The notes: a model not told the origin generated them from the letters alone. Numbered from the stretch's first letter, positions 38,111 to 48,798 are shown. The stretch: 64,000 nt of DNA from Stratiolaelaps scimitus (GCA_019614645.1 JABWDB010000015.1:5093501-5157500); one strand, 5' to 3'. Program-made: numbers and translations.

Positions 38111-41100
38111 ATAAAATCGCCGATCGTTACGATGCTTTGCAGGTTGGGCACCCTCCCACCAACGTGAGGTCAACAACTCAAACGTACGCATTTGCCAAGT
38201 TGCCCTCTTGTGCCTTTTGAACATTTACTGTCGTGAAAGGAATTGACGAGATAGCGTAATTCATTCGAGGCCAACGCGCTAGCGAGGTGCTACCTGAACA
38301 GGCAGCGATGGAGGTTGTAGAGAGATATATTTACAATTGGGGATTGTTTCATTGGGGGTTGGGGGCGGGGGGGGGGGTAAGAGGTAACGGCACCAGAACT
38401 ACTTCACTACTATGTAATATTGGCTGTCAATGGCTGTCGCTCGAGCTGCTTAATGAGCTGGTATCTCTCTCGAAGGGTTCGGAAACTCCGCCGGCAACAA
38501 CGTGCAGTATAATTAAGCCATAGCCTGAGATTAGGCCATGGTCCTCGTTTGCATACGATATCGGCGCGCTCTCGCAGATCGCGACATATAGGAGGAGCGC
38601 AGGAGCTGCGGGGTCGTCGCGGTAATCAACAAAATGACATCTCTGTCACACAGTGAGCTGACGACCCCGTCTCGGATCTGCCCTGAGAGATCCGGGTCCA
38701 CGCTTCGGAATATACTTGCTGAACACTAGACGAGTTGGTGCGGTTCACGCAGCTCCATAGATCGCCGCCACCACCACCGCCGCCGGCCGCACTCGTCTAC
38801 GGACATAATCCTCGATATCACGTTCGCGTATAGCACACGTGTGAATGGTGTCCACTGTTAAAACGGCAGTAGCGGCCGCCGACGCCGTCGTTGTCGACGT
38901 CGCTGCTACTGCTGTGATCTGGGTCGAGAGCATGCGAACGCATGGGCCACGAATGGGATACGGCGATGGCCATCGTGACGGCAAGCGTTTCTCTCCACAT
39001 CGTTCGACTCAGCCACAAAGCTGATCACGCAGGACGACGATGAGGTATGGCTGTTCTACCTAGGCGTGTCTGGCGAGTCTCAGCAGGTGACCGACCAGCC
39101 AATTGGAGCTAACGAGCCCGTCCCCATGCCGACTGTTTCGATACGAAACTGAGTGATATCCTTATTGCATTGAAAGACACTAGCCAATGGTTGTTCGGGT
39201 CAATATCCCACACCATTAGTTACAGTCGATTGGGAGACGGACTCCAGGTCGATATTTTCTTTAAGGGAACATACCTATTAGGAACCGCCTAGCTCGAATA
39301 CTCACTCCAGCAAAAACGGCAACATTGTGTGTCCTCGACATATTACCGAGATGTGTTTATGTACGTATGTAGAAGCACTGATTCTGCTGTTCACAATGTT
39401 TTGTTTAGCGTTTGCGCTTGTCAGCAGGGATTTCCGAATAAGGTACGGGCCTCAGTGGCAACATTGTACCGGGTCCGAGATACACAGAGGTGATTTTTTT
39501 GGCGCATCTCGGGTGTCGCAACCGGGCCAGTCTGATTAGATTGAAATAGCTTGGCATAAATTGTGTGCAGGACGAGTCAAGGTCACGTTTGTGTCATCCA
39601 TCTAGGCGATACCACTATATTCATACGACACCGTGTGCTCAAGTCACAAAGTCAGTTCTAGGGGATGCATGAGAAAACTTCAGCTCTGTGAACAACTTTG
39701 ATAGAGGCTTAGATGAACAGCAGCAACTACAGTTGAACGAGAATCAGACTGAAAAAAGTTGTTCCTAAAGTAAACGCGCGCGCGCGCCCCATATGCAATT
39801 GGGTAGAGTCCAATTAGCGCTGGCTCACAGCCTAGCACTCACGAAGCTTATCTCACATGAGAATCGTAAACTTTGAAAGGGGTCATAAATATTAAAAGCC
39901 GTGTTAAAAGGCACGACAGACTCGGAGCTCGAGTGTATATATGGATATATGTATATATATATATTCGCCCCCACCCGGCGTGCTTGCCTTAATGACAGAC
40001 GCAGACGATCCTCAACGATCGTGTCTAAGTGAACTTTGGGAGTCCTCCGTATGTTCGAGGTCCATCTTGAAGTCCGTCTACCGCCATCAGCGGCGGTGTC
40101 CAGTGAAGTTTTCAGATACACACAGGTATACTGGGCCAGCTGCTAATCTCCCCTGAAGGGCGATGTCGTCACGGGACACCGCTACACCCACATCCACCGC
40201 TTACAGACAGTGCCCCCCTCGCGTAAACCTTCTATAGATACAGGGTATCAGTAGCACTGTGTAGTACACATATCAATGCATGCTCAATAATATAACAACC
40301 CAGTAACAGCCCAGTTCACTTATATATGGAACACCCACACCTGTGGAGAGTCTGGCCGCACGCTTACTTACCTGCTGCAATTCCCGGCAGATCATCCCCA
40401 GCTACGCTGTAATACAATATAATACAAATACACCTTTATTAACCAAAAGCGGTGGTACAATTATTAATTAAGCAAAATTAAACTACCCTACGAAAAAACA
40501 ACACCGTGAACAATAAGCACTACCAGTAACTCTTTATGCCTGACGTCCGCCTGACGCCTATGTACCTATGAATGTGAACCGTCCACGCTGCGCGAACCGT
40601 CCACGTAGTTGATGCGAGACAGTGTAGCCGTTCTATAGACTTAGATGTGAGAACGCATCCAAACTTGTGGGTGGATGGTCGTGTGTGTGTGTGTGTGGTT
40701 AGCTCACCATACGCTCACCATGGCTAAGATATCGGCCAGCATCAGCCGGCAGTACCCACTGAATCCGCCGGTGAGCTTGGAGCTTGTCGCGACGCACCTG
40801 TTGGTCTGCCCGATGGTAGCGGCAAACATTGCTCCACTCGCTGATATGCGCATATATTCACGACCATGCAAGTATACCTATCCGAAGTAACAGATCTTCG
40901 CGTCGAGTAAGAGGCCGGGCGTGAGATCTGCGACCGAGGGACGGTGCCGAGAGATCTGACAGACAAATAGTGAGGGGCTGACTTGACACGCGGAGAAGGA
41001 GGCTATCACGCGTTAACGACATCGTAAGTTGCAAATTTTTTACCAGACTCGTTGCATATATGCAGCAGGCGTACGTCGCAGGGTGGACACCGCTGGCCTT

Positions 41101-41280
41101 GTACCGTATGGCTGTTGCTGTTGCAAAGCACGACAGTCGCCTGCTAGATGGCGTACTTGCAGTGAATGGACAGCTTGCAATTACGGCTTCGCCTATTTTT
41201 GTAAACGAACCTGGATTTAAGCACATAGACTGGTGGCCGGTAGTTGAGAATATAAAAAATCGAAAAAAAAACTATATATG

Positions 41281-41332
41281 TATATATATATATATATATA
41301 TATGACAGCGCCGGCCTTCTACTTTGTCGAGC

Positions 41333-41363
<31 letters not shown>

Positions 41364-41364
41364 T
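41281..41364. repeat. Twin (AT)n microsatellites
   Basis: Tracts at 41,281-41,303 and 41,339-41,364 are separated by about 35 bp of unique sequence. Confidence 0.95.
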
Positions 41365-42113
41365 GCTCTGAACTCCTGGCAATTGCGAATGAAAACAAAA
41401 TAAGGAAAAGAAAAGAACACGGACACCGGTCTCCTTTTGTCAAAACTCGCTTTGGGATCGAGTGAGAGAGCAAGGGTATGAAGACGACCTATTGCGACAC
41501 TATTCTACCGGCCATGACGTACTAAGGGGAGTGGCACCGTCGTCGCGGGTATAATTACCACGGCGGGTAATGGTTGTATAGATGACGCTTCAGTTATGCA
41601 ATTAATTCGCTGTCCATGTTATTCAGGCCACTTCCTATACGTTATTCTCTGGGATGATAAGCTCAGGATTTTTGTGTGTGTCATATCAACTTCATTTACT
41701 TTAAATCTTACCCAAGTGACAGCGACTCTGTTAACCCCATCTCACAGTAATAGCCTGCTTATCATTTATTTAACCGAATCGAAGGAATCGATGCAAATTT
41801 CTACGCGTGGCCACAAACGGTCCATTGTCCTTCGTTGCGGAAGCTTTGCGTCGCTGGGACCTCGCCTTCAATTAGTTCCTTAGCCACTTAGCTATGGGAC
41901 ACATTCGAATTATCGTAGACAAGGACCGATAAATCAATGCTGAATCAGTGCGTCAAGGAACCCAGATCTCAAAGGTATTTCCTGTTCCTTGTCTTCGGAC
42001 AATGGCTTGCTAAAGGTGATCAAACTGCTTCAAGAGAATCTGCACGAAGCAGCTTAGGCAGATCAGAACAATTGCTACCAGCAAATGAATCTCTCTCCCT
42101 CTCTCTCGCCATC

Positions 42114-42118
<5 letters not shown>

Positions 42119-42145
<27 letters not shown>

Positions 42146-42352
42146 GATGTGATCAGGCTTCCTGTGTGATCCGACTATGACATTACGGGACCGAAACAGA
42201 AGATGATACGCATGCCAGCTGAAAATCATAACTCAGTTCAACTACTCTATTTATCTAAGATAATTATCCCATGTTGAAAAGTAACGAAAATGAACGAAGT
42301 TTTCTTCAGCGTGAAATCTTCTTCAATCCGGTGCAATTCAGCACATATATGT

Positions 42353-42383
<31 letters not shown>
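42119..42383. repeat. Two (AT)n microsatellites
   Basis: Tracts at 42,119-42,144 and 42,355-42,383, with unique DNA between. Confidence 0.95.
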
Positions 42384-42385
<2 letters not shown>

Positions 42386-43739
42386 TAACCTGAAAAGGAC
42401 ACCACCTCCTACGATCGCTACCCTTTTTTTAAATCGCTACCCTATACAGCTCGATGATGAAATAAAGACTCAACTATATTCTTCACGTGCTTCTCTCCTG
42501 CTCTCCATTTTGCGTTGTGTATTTATTGTTCACCATCCCATTACACTCGGTCACCTTGCACTATATATATATATATAAACATTTACCAAAATATAATTAG
42601 TATTATTTACATATATGCACATCATCGTTCTGACATCCTGACGTAGCTAACCCTTTGTTGGCCGTCCACTACACTTGCCCATGTACTCTGCTATTGTTGC
42701 ATTACGTTTGGAGCATGCACTTTTGTTCACTAGTATCCGGGTCTCATCGTCGACGATCGATATAGATTATATGATTTGATTTGGTTAGTTTTTTCGCGCT
42801 GCTTGTCGCCTCCCTGTTGTTGCTGCTGCAGGTTGTGTTGTTGTTGTTGGTGTTCTGCCATTACGGGTGTTCTATGGAATGAACGTGGATTCCTTTCATC
42901 TTATTTGTGTGTCTCGATATCTACGATAATTAATTACGCTACACCCGTAGTCAAATTGGTTCGTCCCTTTTCTCATTCGTGATGACATTACATGTGGCAT
43001 TCGCAGGAGATGACGGTTGCTTTGTCGCGGCCTGTGTTGCCGTCACCATAATAGTGGCAATTCTCCCATGTTCGATGTTAGCGAATGGCTGTATATTGTA
43101 TGTTGGACTTTAAAGAGAACGTCCCAATTTTTACACACGGAATTTGCTCGGTCTTGAACAATGGTAGCAACAGTACAGGCAAGCCTGGCTGGTCATTGCC
43201 CCCGCCGCAATACCCATTGTTGCTTTTCCAGTTGACGACACCGTATGCAAATACACACCTCGCCTCGTCGTTGTTCTCGGTGTTATGACGACGAGGACGC
43301 TGTTGTTCAAGGTCGCCGCTGGGTTCGGCCAGCGTTGGCGCTGCATGTTCAAATGACAACGAACGAGCGGCCGCGCAAAGCATTGGTCTTTTCGTTTTCT
43401 CCGTAGCTGGACTCCGTCCTATCTCGGCCTATCTCGGGCCTAGCAGGCCGACGTGGCCGCACGCCAATATGACCCGTATCCCACGGGGCCCGTTCAAAGT
43501 CAAAACATTAGCATGGAACTGCTCGCCTCGGCTGTACGATTCGGCATACTGTGCCGCTTACGATCATCCGCTGTTCATAGAGACCTGTGAAAGAGGTCTG
43601 ACAGGCTACAGAACGCGAAACACTGGATTAGCATTTGATTGTACGCTACTGTTTTATGCTCTGTAGATCGCACGAGCCAGCCCTGCTATTGACCAATTGT
43701 TGGGATGTCATCCACTATTAAAACGAACTTTAAATTTAT

Positions 43740-46724
43740 TCAAACATACAGTAGGGCGGGATTTCTAGAGATTATGGGGGGGGGGGGGGGTGAGGACGAC
43801 AATGTTCCGAGGAAGGCGATGGCATTGCCTCTCTGCACGGCGAGGGACAGCCGCTGCAGGAGGAAAGAGCCAGCGCGCTTGTCCCCGGTGGCGCGGATCA
43901 GCCTATGGTAGACCCCCTCGAGGAAGTTCGCAGTGAGAGGGCCGTGCCCGCCCAAGGTCTCAAAGGCAAGGGGGGAAAACAGGTGGGTTGCTTGGAGAGC
44001 GGCGTACTTCCTTAGCTTTGCCCGTTCCGCACGCGCTACTGCGTAACCGGGGATGGTTGCACAGTGGTTGACATAAGAGGGTGCTAGAGTGTCAACCACA
44101 GTGCCGTCCCAAACCAGGTGCTGCCCTCGATGGAAGGGGACAAGGGTGAGGCCGTCAGGGCGGCGGCCGTCAGAGGTGTCGAGGCCCTGTGGCTCCCTTG
44201 TGCAAGGAATACCGGCGGAGTGGAGGGCCCTCACGAGCGTGTCATTAAGCATCGTGTGTCGCGGATGGCGACCGGCGCTGCGTTCGCACGAAAGACCGTG
44301 GTGGCCATTCGTTGCGACGGGGTCCCCGCAACGCTCGCAGCTGTGGGCCGCAACTACAGGGGCCCCGAGGCGAAGGCCCACACAGAAGCGGAGGGAGCGA
44401 TCGTCTAGAGCAGTACCAAGGGACGAGGAGGGCAGCGCGTGGAGCCACGCCCCCGCACCAGGCCTGTCGACAGCCCGGAGGCGAGCTTGGTCAGCAGCGT
44501 GTGGCGCAGAGGCCAGGAGGGAGTCCCGCAGCTCCTGGTGCAGGGCATCGGACCATGCCCGCTGCTTGCTCTGTTTGTCCGGAGGGACCCGAGCGCGGGC
44601 GCCCGTCTGGTCAAGGGCAGCTTCCTGGGAGGCGGAGAAGTGGGCGAGCGCCTCGGGGGGGAGGACTGTAGCGACCATGTCGGCAACCGCCGTGAGCGAC
44701 GCGGCGTAGCAAACGTCGGCCAAGCGGCGAACACTGAGAATGCCGAGGCCCCCGAAGCGGACTGGAAGGGTAGCCTGCGACGCCGCCTCCGGAGGGAGCT
44801 GGAGGTTCAGGATCGTCGTCAGCGCGTCCAACACCAAGTCGTCATAATCGTGAAGGGCTGAAGCCTCAGTGCCGGCCGGGCATGTCCTAAGCAAGTGCTG
44901 CATGCGTGCCGCCGAGAAACAGGACCGAAGGAGGAACAGCCCCTGGTGAGCCGATAACAGGGGCAGTCGGTCGAGCATCACGGCCGTCCTCTCGAGGCAA
45001 CGGTCCAATAGCGGCCGGATGGCCTCGTCCGTGAGAGGGGAGCCGACGAGCTCGAGGGACAACCTCTGAGTGAGACGGCATCCTGGGAGCGACCGCTGGA
45101 GGTCGGGCTGCGCGTCCAAAGAGAAGATCTCGCACTTAGTGGGGTTGAGGGCGAGGCCGCTGCGCCCCTCGTAGTCGAGTACTCGCTGAACGTCGGAGGC
45201 GACGGTCGCCGGATCACCTGCCAACGTTCCGTCGTCCATGTACCACAGCCGCAGACGCGACTGGAGGGACACAGCGAGGGGCCGGAGGGCCAGGCAGAAG
45301 AGGGCTGGGCCCAGCGGGTCCCCCTGCTGGACCCCGCACTCTGAGCTGATGACGGCGTTGTCCATGATCAGATGGGAGGGACCACGATAGGCCAGGTCGA
45401 CCAGAGGGAAGAGCCCAGGGACGTGCTCAGCAACCTCCCGCAGAACGAGATCTCGACGGACCGTGTTGAAGGCATTGCGAAAATCAAGCTTGACCAGGGC
45501 CGCGTCCGGATGAGCGTGGATGAAGGCGCGAGCCGCGTGAGCAGCGATCTCCGTCCCAGACGCCTGGCCGCAACCCAACTGGGTTGGGCCGAGCAGGGTC
45601 ACGACCGTGTCCCTCTCGTTGACCCAGGCTATCTTAGCAGCCAGGCGACGAATCGTGCTGGAGCAGGCGATGGGCCGTATCGACCCGTCCTTTTTCTTGA
45701 GGGCGATGAGGCGCGCGCCGAAGAGTATAGGCCGTAGCGCCGATGGAACCGTGCCGGCCCGCATGCAGTCGACCACCTTAGCGAGGGCCTTGGCGAGGGC
45801 AGTGGCGACGGCTCCGAGTGCGGGAGAGAGCAGGTCCCTGAGATGACGCGGCCGAAGGCCATCGGGGCCGGCTGACGAGCTCGGGGGGAAAGAGGAGACG
45901 GCCGCAAAAACCTCATCGGTTGACGTTGGGGCAATGTCGACCTGCGGGGGACGGACGGGGAAGGCGTAATCAGGAGGGGCGGGGGGGTGCTTTGCCCTGA
46001 GGGCGTGGAGAGCCTCAGCCGAGTCCGTGGCCGAGTCGGTAGAGCACAGGGCCCGGGCGGCACCAGAGATGTCACCCTCGGAGAGTTTTTGGGTGGCTAT
46101 ACGCGCAGCCATCTGGCCCGTATCCGTGGGCGGAGGACGAGGGCCGCGGGGGAGTTGACGACGCAAGCGGTACTCCAAGCGCGCCCCAGCACGGAAGGCC
46201 GCTAGGTTTCCCCGAATCACGGCTGGGAGGGAGCGGGAGGTGTCGCCTTTGTCCGGCATCTGCAAGACCACTCGGGCGAAAGCCAGGAGCGCTTCCCAGG
46301 AGGAGACGTCGTTATTGGAATGAACGTCCCGGAGCACGTCTGTGAGGGCCACGGCGACTAGGGAACGCGTAGCCTTCGGGACAATACTGAAGACTCGGGC
46401 CTCACGCATGGCCGCCTGTAGTCGTAGCTCGAGCGGTTGGGGCGCTGGACTCGGCTGAGGCACCGAACGGACCTCCGGGTGCCGCACCGTTATGTGCCTG
46501 TTGAGACCGCGCCGGGTGAATCTGCCCTCGCAATGCGGGCACGGTACACGCGGGGGGCCTGTGGCGTCTCGGGCTGAAGCGGCACGACGGGCTGCGGTGG
46601 CGTCTCGGGCTGCGGTGGCGTCTCGGGCTGCGGTGGCGTCTCGGGCTGCGATGGCGTCTCGAGCTGGGGTGGCGTCTCGGGCTGGGGAGGCGTCGCGAGC
46701 TGGGGCGATGGGACCTGGGTTCAT
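43740..46724 (-). CDS. Retrotransposon ORF2: reverse transcriptase with C2H2 finger and restriction-like endonuclease (994 aa)
   Basis: Eight six-residue A-R-D-A-T-A repeats (residues 9-56) precede a C2H2 finger (C62, C65, H77, H82). The RT follows: RPIACSS near 350, motif A VKLDFRNAFN with D414, motif B GVQQGDPLGPALF near 464-476, motif C YMDD at 495-498, and LNPTKCEIFS. A CCHC finger (C796, C799, H808, C813) and a PD (856-857) ... WD (872-873) GTVVD block follow, the R2-type restriction-like endonuclease, then ERAKLRKYAAL and LLQRLSLAVQRGNA. This order is that of R2-class proteins, which cut the target and prime cDNA synthesis from it. All catalytic residues I can check are present. The last 20 or so residues follow a 15-base C run and may be affected by slippage. 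Confidence 0.88.
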   Translation of the reverse strand: MNPGPIAPARDASPARDATPARDAIAARDATAARDATAARDATAARRAASARDATGPPRVPCPHCEGRFTRRGLNRHITVRHPEVRSVPQPSPAPQPLELRLQAAMREARVFSIVPKATRSLVAVALTDVLRDVHSNNDVSSWEALLAFARVVLQMPDKGDTSRSLPAVIRGNLAAFRAGARLEYRLRRQLPRGPRPPPTDTGQMAARIATQKLSEGDISGAARALCSTDSATDSAEALHALRAKHPPAPPDYAFPVRPPQVDIAPTSTDEVFAAVSSFPPSSSAGPDGLRPRHLRDLLSPALGAVATALAKALAKVVDCMRAGTVPSALRPILFGARLIALKKKDGSIRPIACSSTIRRLAAKIAWVNERDTVVTLLGPTQLGCGQASGTEIAAHAARAFIHAHPDAALVKLDFRNAFNTVRRDLVLREVAEHVPGLFPLVDLAYRGPSHLIMDNAVISSECGVQQGDPLGPALFCLALRPLAVSLQSRLRLWYMDDGTLAGDPATVASDVQRVLDYEGRSGLALNPTKCEIFSLDAQPDLQRSLPGCRLTQRLSLELVGSPLTDEAIRPLLDRCLERTAVMLDRLPLLSAHQGLFLLRSCFSAARMQHLLRTCPAGTEASALHDYDDLVLDALTTILNLQLPPEAASQATLPVRFGGLGILSVRRLADVCYAASLTAVADMVATVLPPEALAHFSASQEAALDQTGARARVPPDKQSKQRAWSDALHQELRDSLLASAPHAADQARLRAVDRPGAGAWLHALPSSSLGTALDDRSLRFCVGLRLGAPVVAAHSCERCGDPVATNGHHGLSCERSAGRHPRHTMLNDTLVRALHSAGIPCTREPQGLDTSDGRRPDGLTLVPFHRGQHLVWDGTVVDTLAPSYVNHCATIPGYAVARAERAKLRKYAALQATHLFSPLAFETLGGHGPLTANFLEGVYHRLIRATGDKRAGSFLLQRLSLAVQRGNAIAFLGTLSSSPPPPPIISRNPALLYV
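43776..43790. repeat. 15-base G/C homopolymer near the end of ORF2
   Basis: A run of 15 G on the plus strand (C in the coding strand) encodes five prolines just before the ORF2 C-terminus. Such runs are prone to replication slippage and to sequencing error. Confidence 0.9.
46557..46700 (-). repeat. 18-bp tandem repeat in the ORF2 N-terminus
   Basis: About eight in-frame copies encode A-R-D-A-(T/S/I)-(A/P). On the plus strand the unit is ctcgggctgcggtggcgt. Because 18 is a multiple of three, copy-number change preserves the frame. Confidence 0.85.
46721..46724 (-). promoter_or_regulatory. ORF1/ORF2 stop-start overlap (ATGA)
   Basis: On the minus strand the sequence reads TCATGAACCCA. The ORF1 stop TGA shares bases with the ORF2 start ATG, so ORF2 lies in the -1 frame relative to ORF1. 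Overlaps of this form are used for termination-reinitiation in some bicistronic non-LTR retrotransposons (the SART1 stop/start overlap is the known case). The mechanism here is inferred. Confidence 0.6.
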
Positions 46725-48064
46725 GAAGAACGGGGGGGATTGAGAGCGGCTAGGAGGGGGGCGAGCTGACGCTGAAGCTGGAGGAGAGGGGCCAAGACCT
46801 CAGCGAGGGACCTCAAGGCTGCGACGATGCCTGGCACCGCTGGCGCGGCCGTGGGGCGCCGAGGCTCCGCGCGGGCAGGTCGACCAGGGGCGGCTCGACG
46901 GGGGGCAGGTCGACGGGGGGCAAGCCGGCAAGGGGCGGGCCGACAAGGGGCAGGCCGACGAGGAGCAGGCCGACGAGGGGCGGGGCGGCGCGACGGGGCG
47001 GGGATCGCCCTCGGGTTCGGCAGCAGGACCATGGGGACCTGAGCACCGTCGGAGGGGACCACAATACCCCGAGCCGCCGCAGCGTACGAGCGGGCTGGCG
47101 CCTGGGTCGACACCGGGGCCTCGATGAGCATAATGGACGCTAGGGGTGAGGTGTCCTTCACCTGTTCGAGGACCCTGGCCTCAGTCACGAGCCGCTGACG
47201 CTCGCGGAGGTAGGCCGCCCGAGGGCACGACGGCGAGCCCGAGCGATGGGCACCCTTGCAGTTGACGCAGCGGGCAGGACGGGCGCAGGAGGCGGCGAGG
47301 TGGCCGGCTTCACCGCAGTTGCTGCAGGCCCTAGGCAGTGAGCACCGTGCCGCGATGTGGCCCGACCGGCAGCAGTTGAAGCAGAGTGGTGGCCGGTCAG
47401 GCTCCAGGACGACCGGATGGGACCTGTAGCCGAGGAACACCGAGGCAGGAGGCGGCCCGCTGAAGGTGAGCAGGACGGGCCGAGGCGAGCGACGAGCCGG
47501 GCCGGGCGCGGCGGGTAGGCGGCGGGCGGAAGTGACGCCGAGGGGTGAGAGTTCAGCCAGGATCTCGGCGTCGGTAAAAGCCGCGCAGACGTTCGTGATG
47601 CGGGCCGTGGTGCTTGAGAGGGCCGAGCAATGAGCGGTCACAGGGACGCCTCCGAGGGTCGTTAGCGTCAACGCCTTGCGGGCGAGCTCAAGGGTCGGCG
47701 CCCAAATGATGAGCCCGTCGGCGCCACCAGCCGGGGTGCAGCCCGGGAGAGCCTCATGCGCGCTCTTAAAAAGGGCGAGCATCTGGCCCTGCTCGAAGGC
47801 GGGGGAAGGCCCGCCGGCCCCGACCGCCTTGCCACGGACGGTCACCTTGAATAGTCCGTGGGACCTTGCGTTGAGGCCTGCCCGGAGGGCTTCCAGTGCG
47901 CGAGCCTCACGGCCCGCGCGACGCTTGGCGTCCTTCGTCCGCTGCTCCGTGAACGGTGCAGCGTTCTCCCTCGCGTCGTCATTCCCAACGACAGCGACCT
48001 CGTCGGCCGCTCCAGACCTCGCCCTCTTCAAGGGCGGCACCCTCGTCACGTCGTCCGGAGGCAT
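46721..48064 (-). CDS. Retrotransposon ORF1: gag-like protein with three CCHC zinc knuckles
   Basis: From the ATG at 48,064 (MPPDDVTRVPPLKRARSG) the protein is 447 residues. The frame stays open 98 codons further upstream, but that part is microsatellite and repeat translation, so the internal ATG is preferred. A basic N-terminal region is followed by an RRM-like part (ITNVCAAFTDAEILAELSPL, RPVLLTFSGPP). Three knuckles follow at about residues 228-280: CFNCCRSGHIAARC, CSNCGEAGHLAASC and CVNCKGAHRSGSPSC. The C-terminal part holds about seven copies of a five-residue R-R-P-A-P unit (46,874-46,990). Such gag proteins bind element RNA to form RNPs in the R1, I and Jockey groups. The stop codon overlaps the ORF2 start. 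Confidence 0.8.
   Translation of the reverse strand: MPPDDVTRVPPLKRARSGAADEVAVVGNDDARENAAPFTEQRTKDAKRRAGREARALEALRAGLNARSHGLFKVTVRGKAVGAGGPSPAFEQGQMLALFKSAHEALPGCTPAGGADGLIIWAPTLELARKALTLTTLGGVPVTAHCSALSSTTARITNVCAAFTDAEILAELSPLGVTSARRLPAAPGPARRSPRPVLLTFSGPPPASVFLGYRSHPVVLEPDRPPLCFNCCRSGHIAARCSLPRACSNCGEAGHLAASCARPARCVNCKGAHRSGSPSCPRAAYLRERQRLVTEARVLEQVKDTSPLASIMLIEAPVSTQAPARSYAAAARGIVVPSDGAQVPMVLLPNPRAIPAPSRRPAPRRPAPRRPAPCRPAPCRLAPRRPAPRRAAPGRPARAEPRRPTAAPAVPGIVAALRSLAEVLAPLLQLQRQLAPLLAALNPPRSS
46874..46990 (-). repeat. 15-bp tandem repeat in the ORF1 C-terminus
   Basis: About seven in-frame copies encode variants of R-R-P-A-P. The array lies about 150 bp upstream of the ORF1 stop, facing the ORF2 array across the junction. 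Confidence 0.8.
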
Positions 48065-48186
48065 CACCCCACCACCCAGCACAGAACACGAAAACACGCT
48101 AACACGGAAACACTCAAACACGGAAACACTTGCAGAGAGCTGGCTGCCAGCAGCTTCGTCGTTCGCGACCAACGACTTTACTCGTA

Positions 48187-48217
48187 CATTGCGCATTGCG
48201 CATTGCGCATTGCGCAT
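48187..48217. repeat. (CATTGCG)4 tandem repeat upstream of ORF1
   Basis: Four 7-bp units plus a partial one occur just upstream of the retrotransposon ORF1. They may belong to its 5' UTR or to flanking DNA. Confidence 0.8.
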
Positions 48218-48798
48218 CTCCTTCAATTTTGTAGCAGAACAGTGCAGGCTGTCTATCACTGTTTGATATGAAATAAAAATCGTAATACTAATACTAATAA
48301 TAATAATAATTAGTTCTCCCCTAATGCTTGTCACACAACTCATATATATGAATATCATGGATTCTCGATCAAGTGCGTTCGTAGATGAAGGTTATAGTTA
48401 TAGCCTATCGTTATCGTTGAAGATACCTCGAACTATCATGTACACAGACAGATTATCAGGCGCTTGATTTTGCATCCGTACATAGGTCGGTTCCTGGCTG
48501 TACATTTCTGGGATATTATGACGGTTTCCGCGTTTCGTCAGCCTGCTGTGCTAAAGTGCTTCTCGTTTTGTTGAGATTAAAGGATCATTTACAGGGCCCC
48601 GTGTGTAACAATAATAATAACAAAATGAATAATGGGGTGGGGATATAAATCAATGGGTTAAATTTAACCGCAGATGGTGTCACTCAATCCACTGAAATAT
48701 AACTCGACGCCGTATCAGAGATGACTGGTTCCGTAAGCGAACATTATGACGTGAACTAAAATTCAGTACTCCTCTAATAGGGAAGGCATGACACTTTC

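Larger units (their letters stand above)
29331..43739. other. No supported gene; microsatellite-rich DNA
   Basis: Contents are C/G homopolymers, the 18-bp array at 31.47 kb, several (AT)n tracts, inverted repeats near 30.83-30.90 and 33.5 kb, and the tRNA-like segment at 38.0 kb. The 12-mer ATATAAAGGAAG occurs twice, at about 31,379 and 31,916, each at a transition to CpG-rich sequence. No coding exon is supported. Confidence 0.45.
43740..48064 (-). mobile_element. Bicistronic R2/RLE-type non-LTR retrotransposon, both frames open
   Basis: The region is clearly more GC-rich than its flanks and carries two frames with no internal stops: ORF1 (gag-like) then ORF2 (finger-RT-finger-endonuclease). 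An AATAAA signal lies just after the ORF2 stop on the minus strand (about 43,733-43,738), implying a very short 3' UTR. The true 5' end is not defined. It may lie upstream of 48,064, where (CATTGCG)4 at 48,187-48,217 and an (AAT)n stretch at about 48,290-48,310 occur. I found no target-site duplication by eye. Open frames suggest a young insertion. Confidence 0.85.

Noticed and set aside
44089..44709. Plus-strand frame of 206 codons inside the retrotransposon
   Set aside because: It is antisense to ORF2 in GC-rich DNA, where antisense frames arise by chance; no domain.
47676..48271. Plus-strand frames opposite ORF1
   Set aside because: Antisense shadows of ORF1, with no independent evidence of coding.
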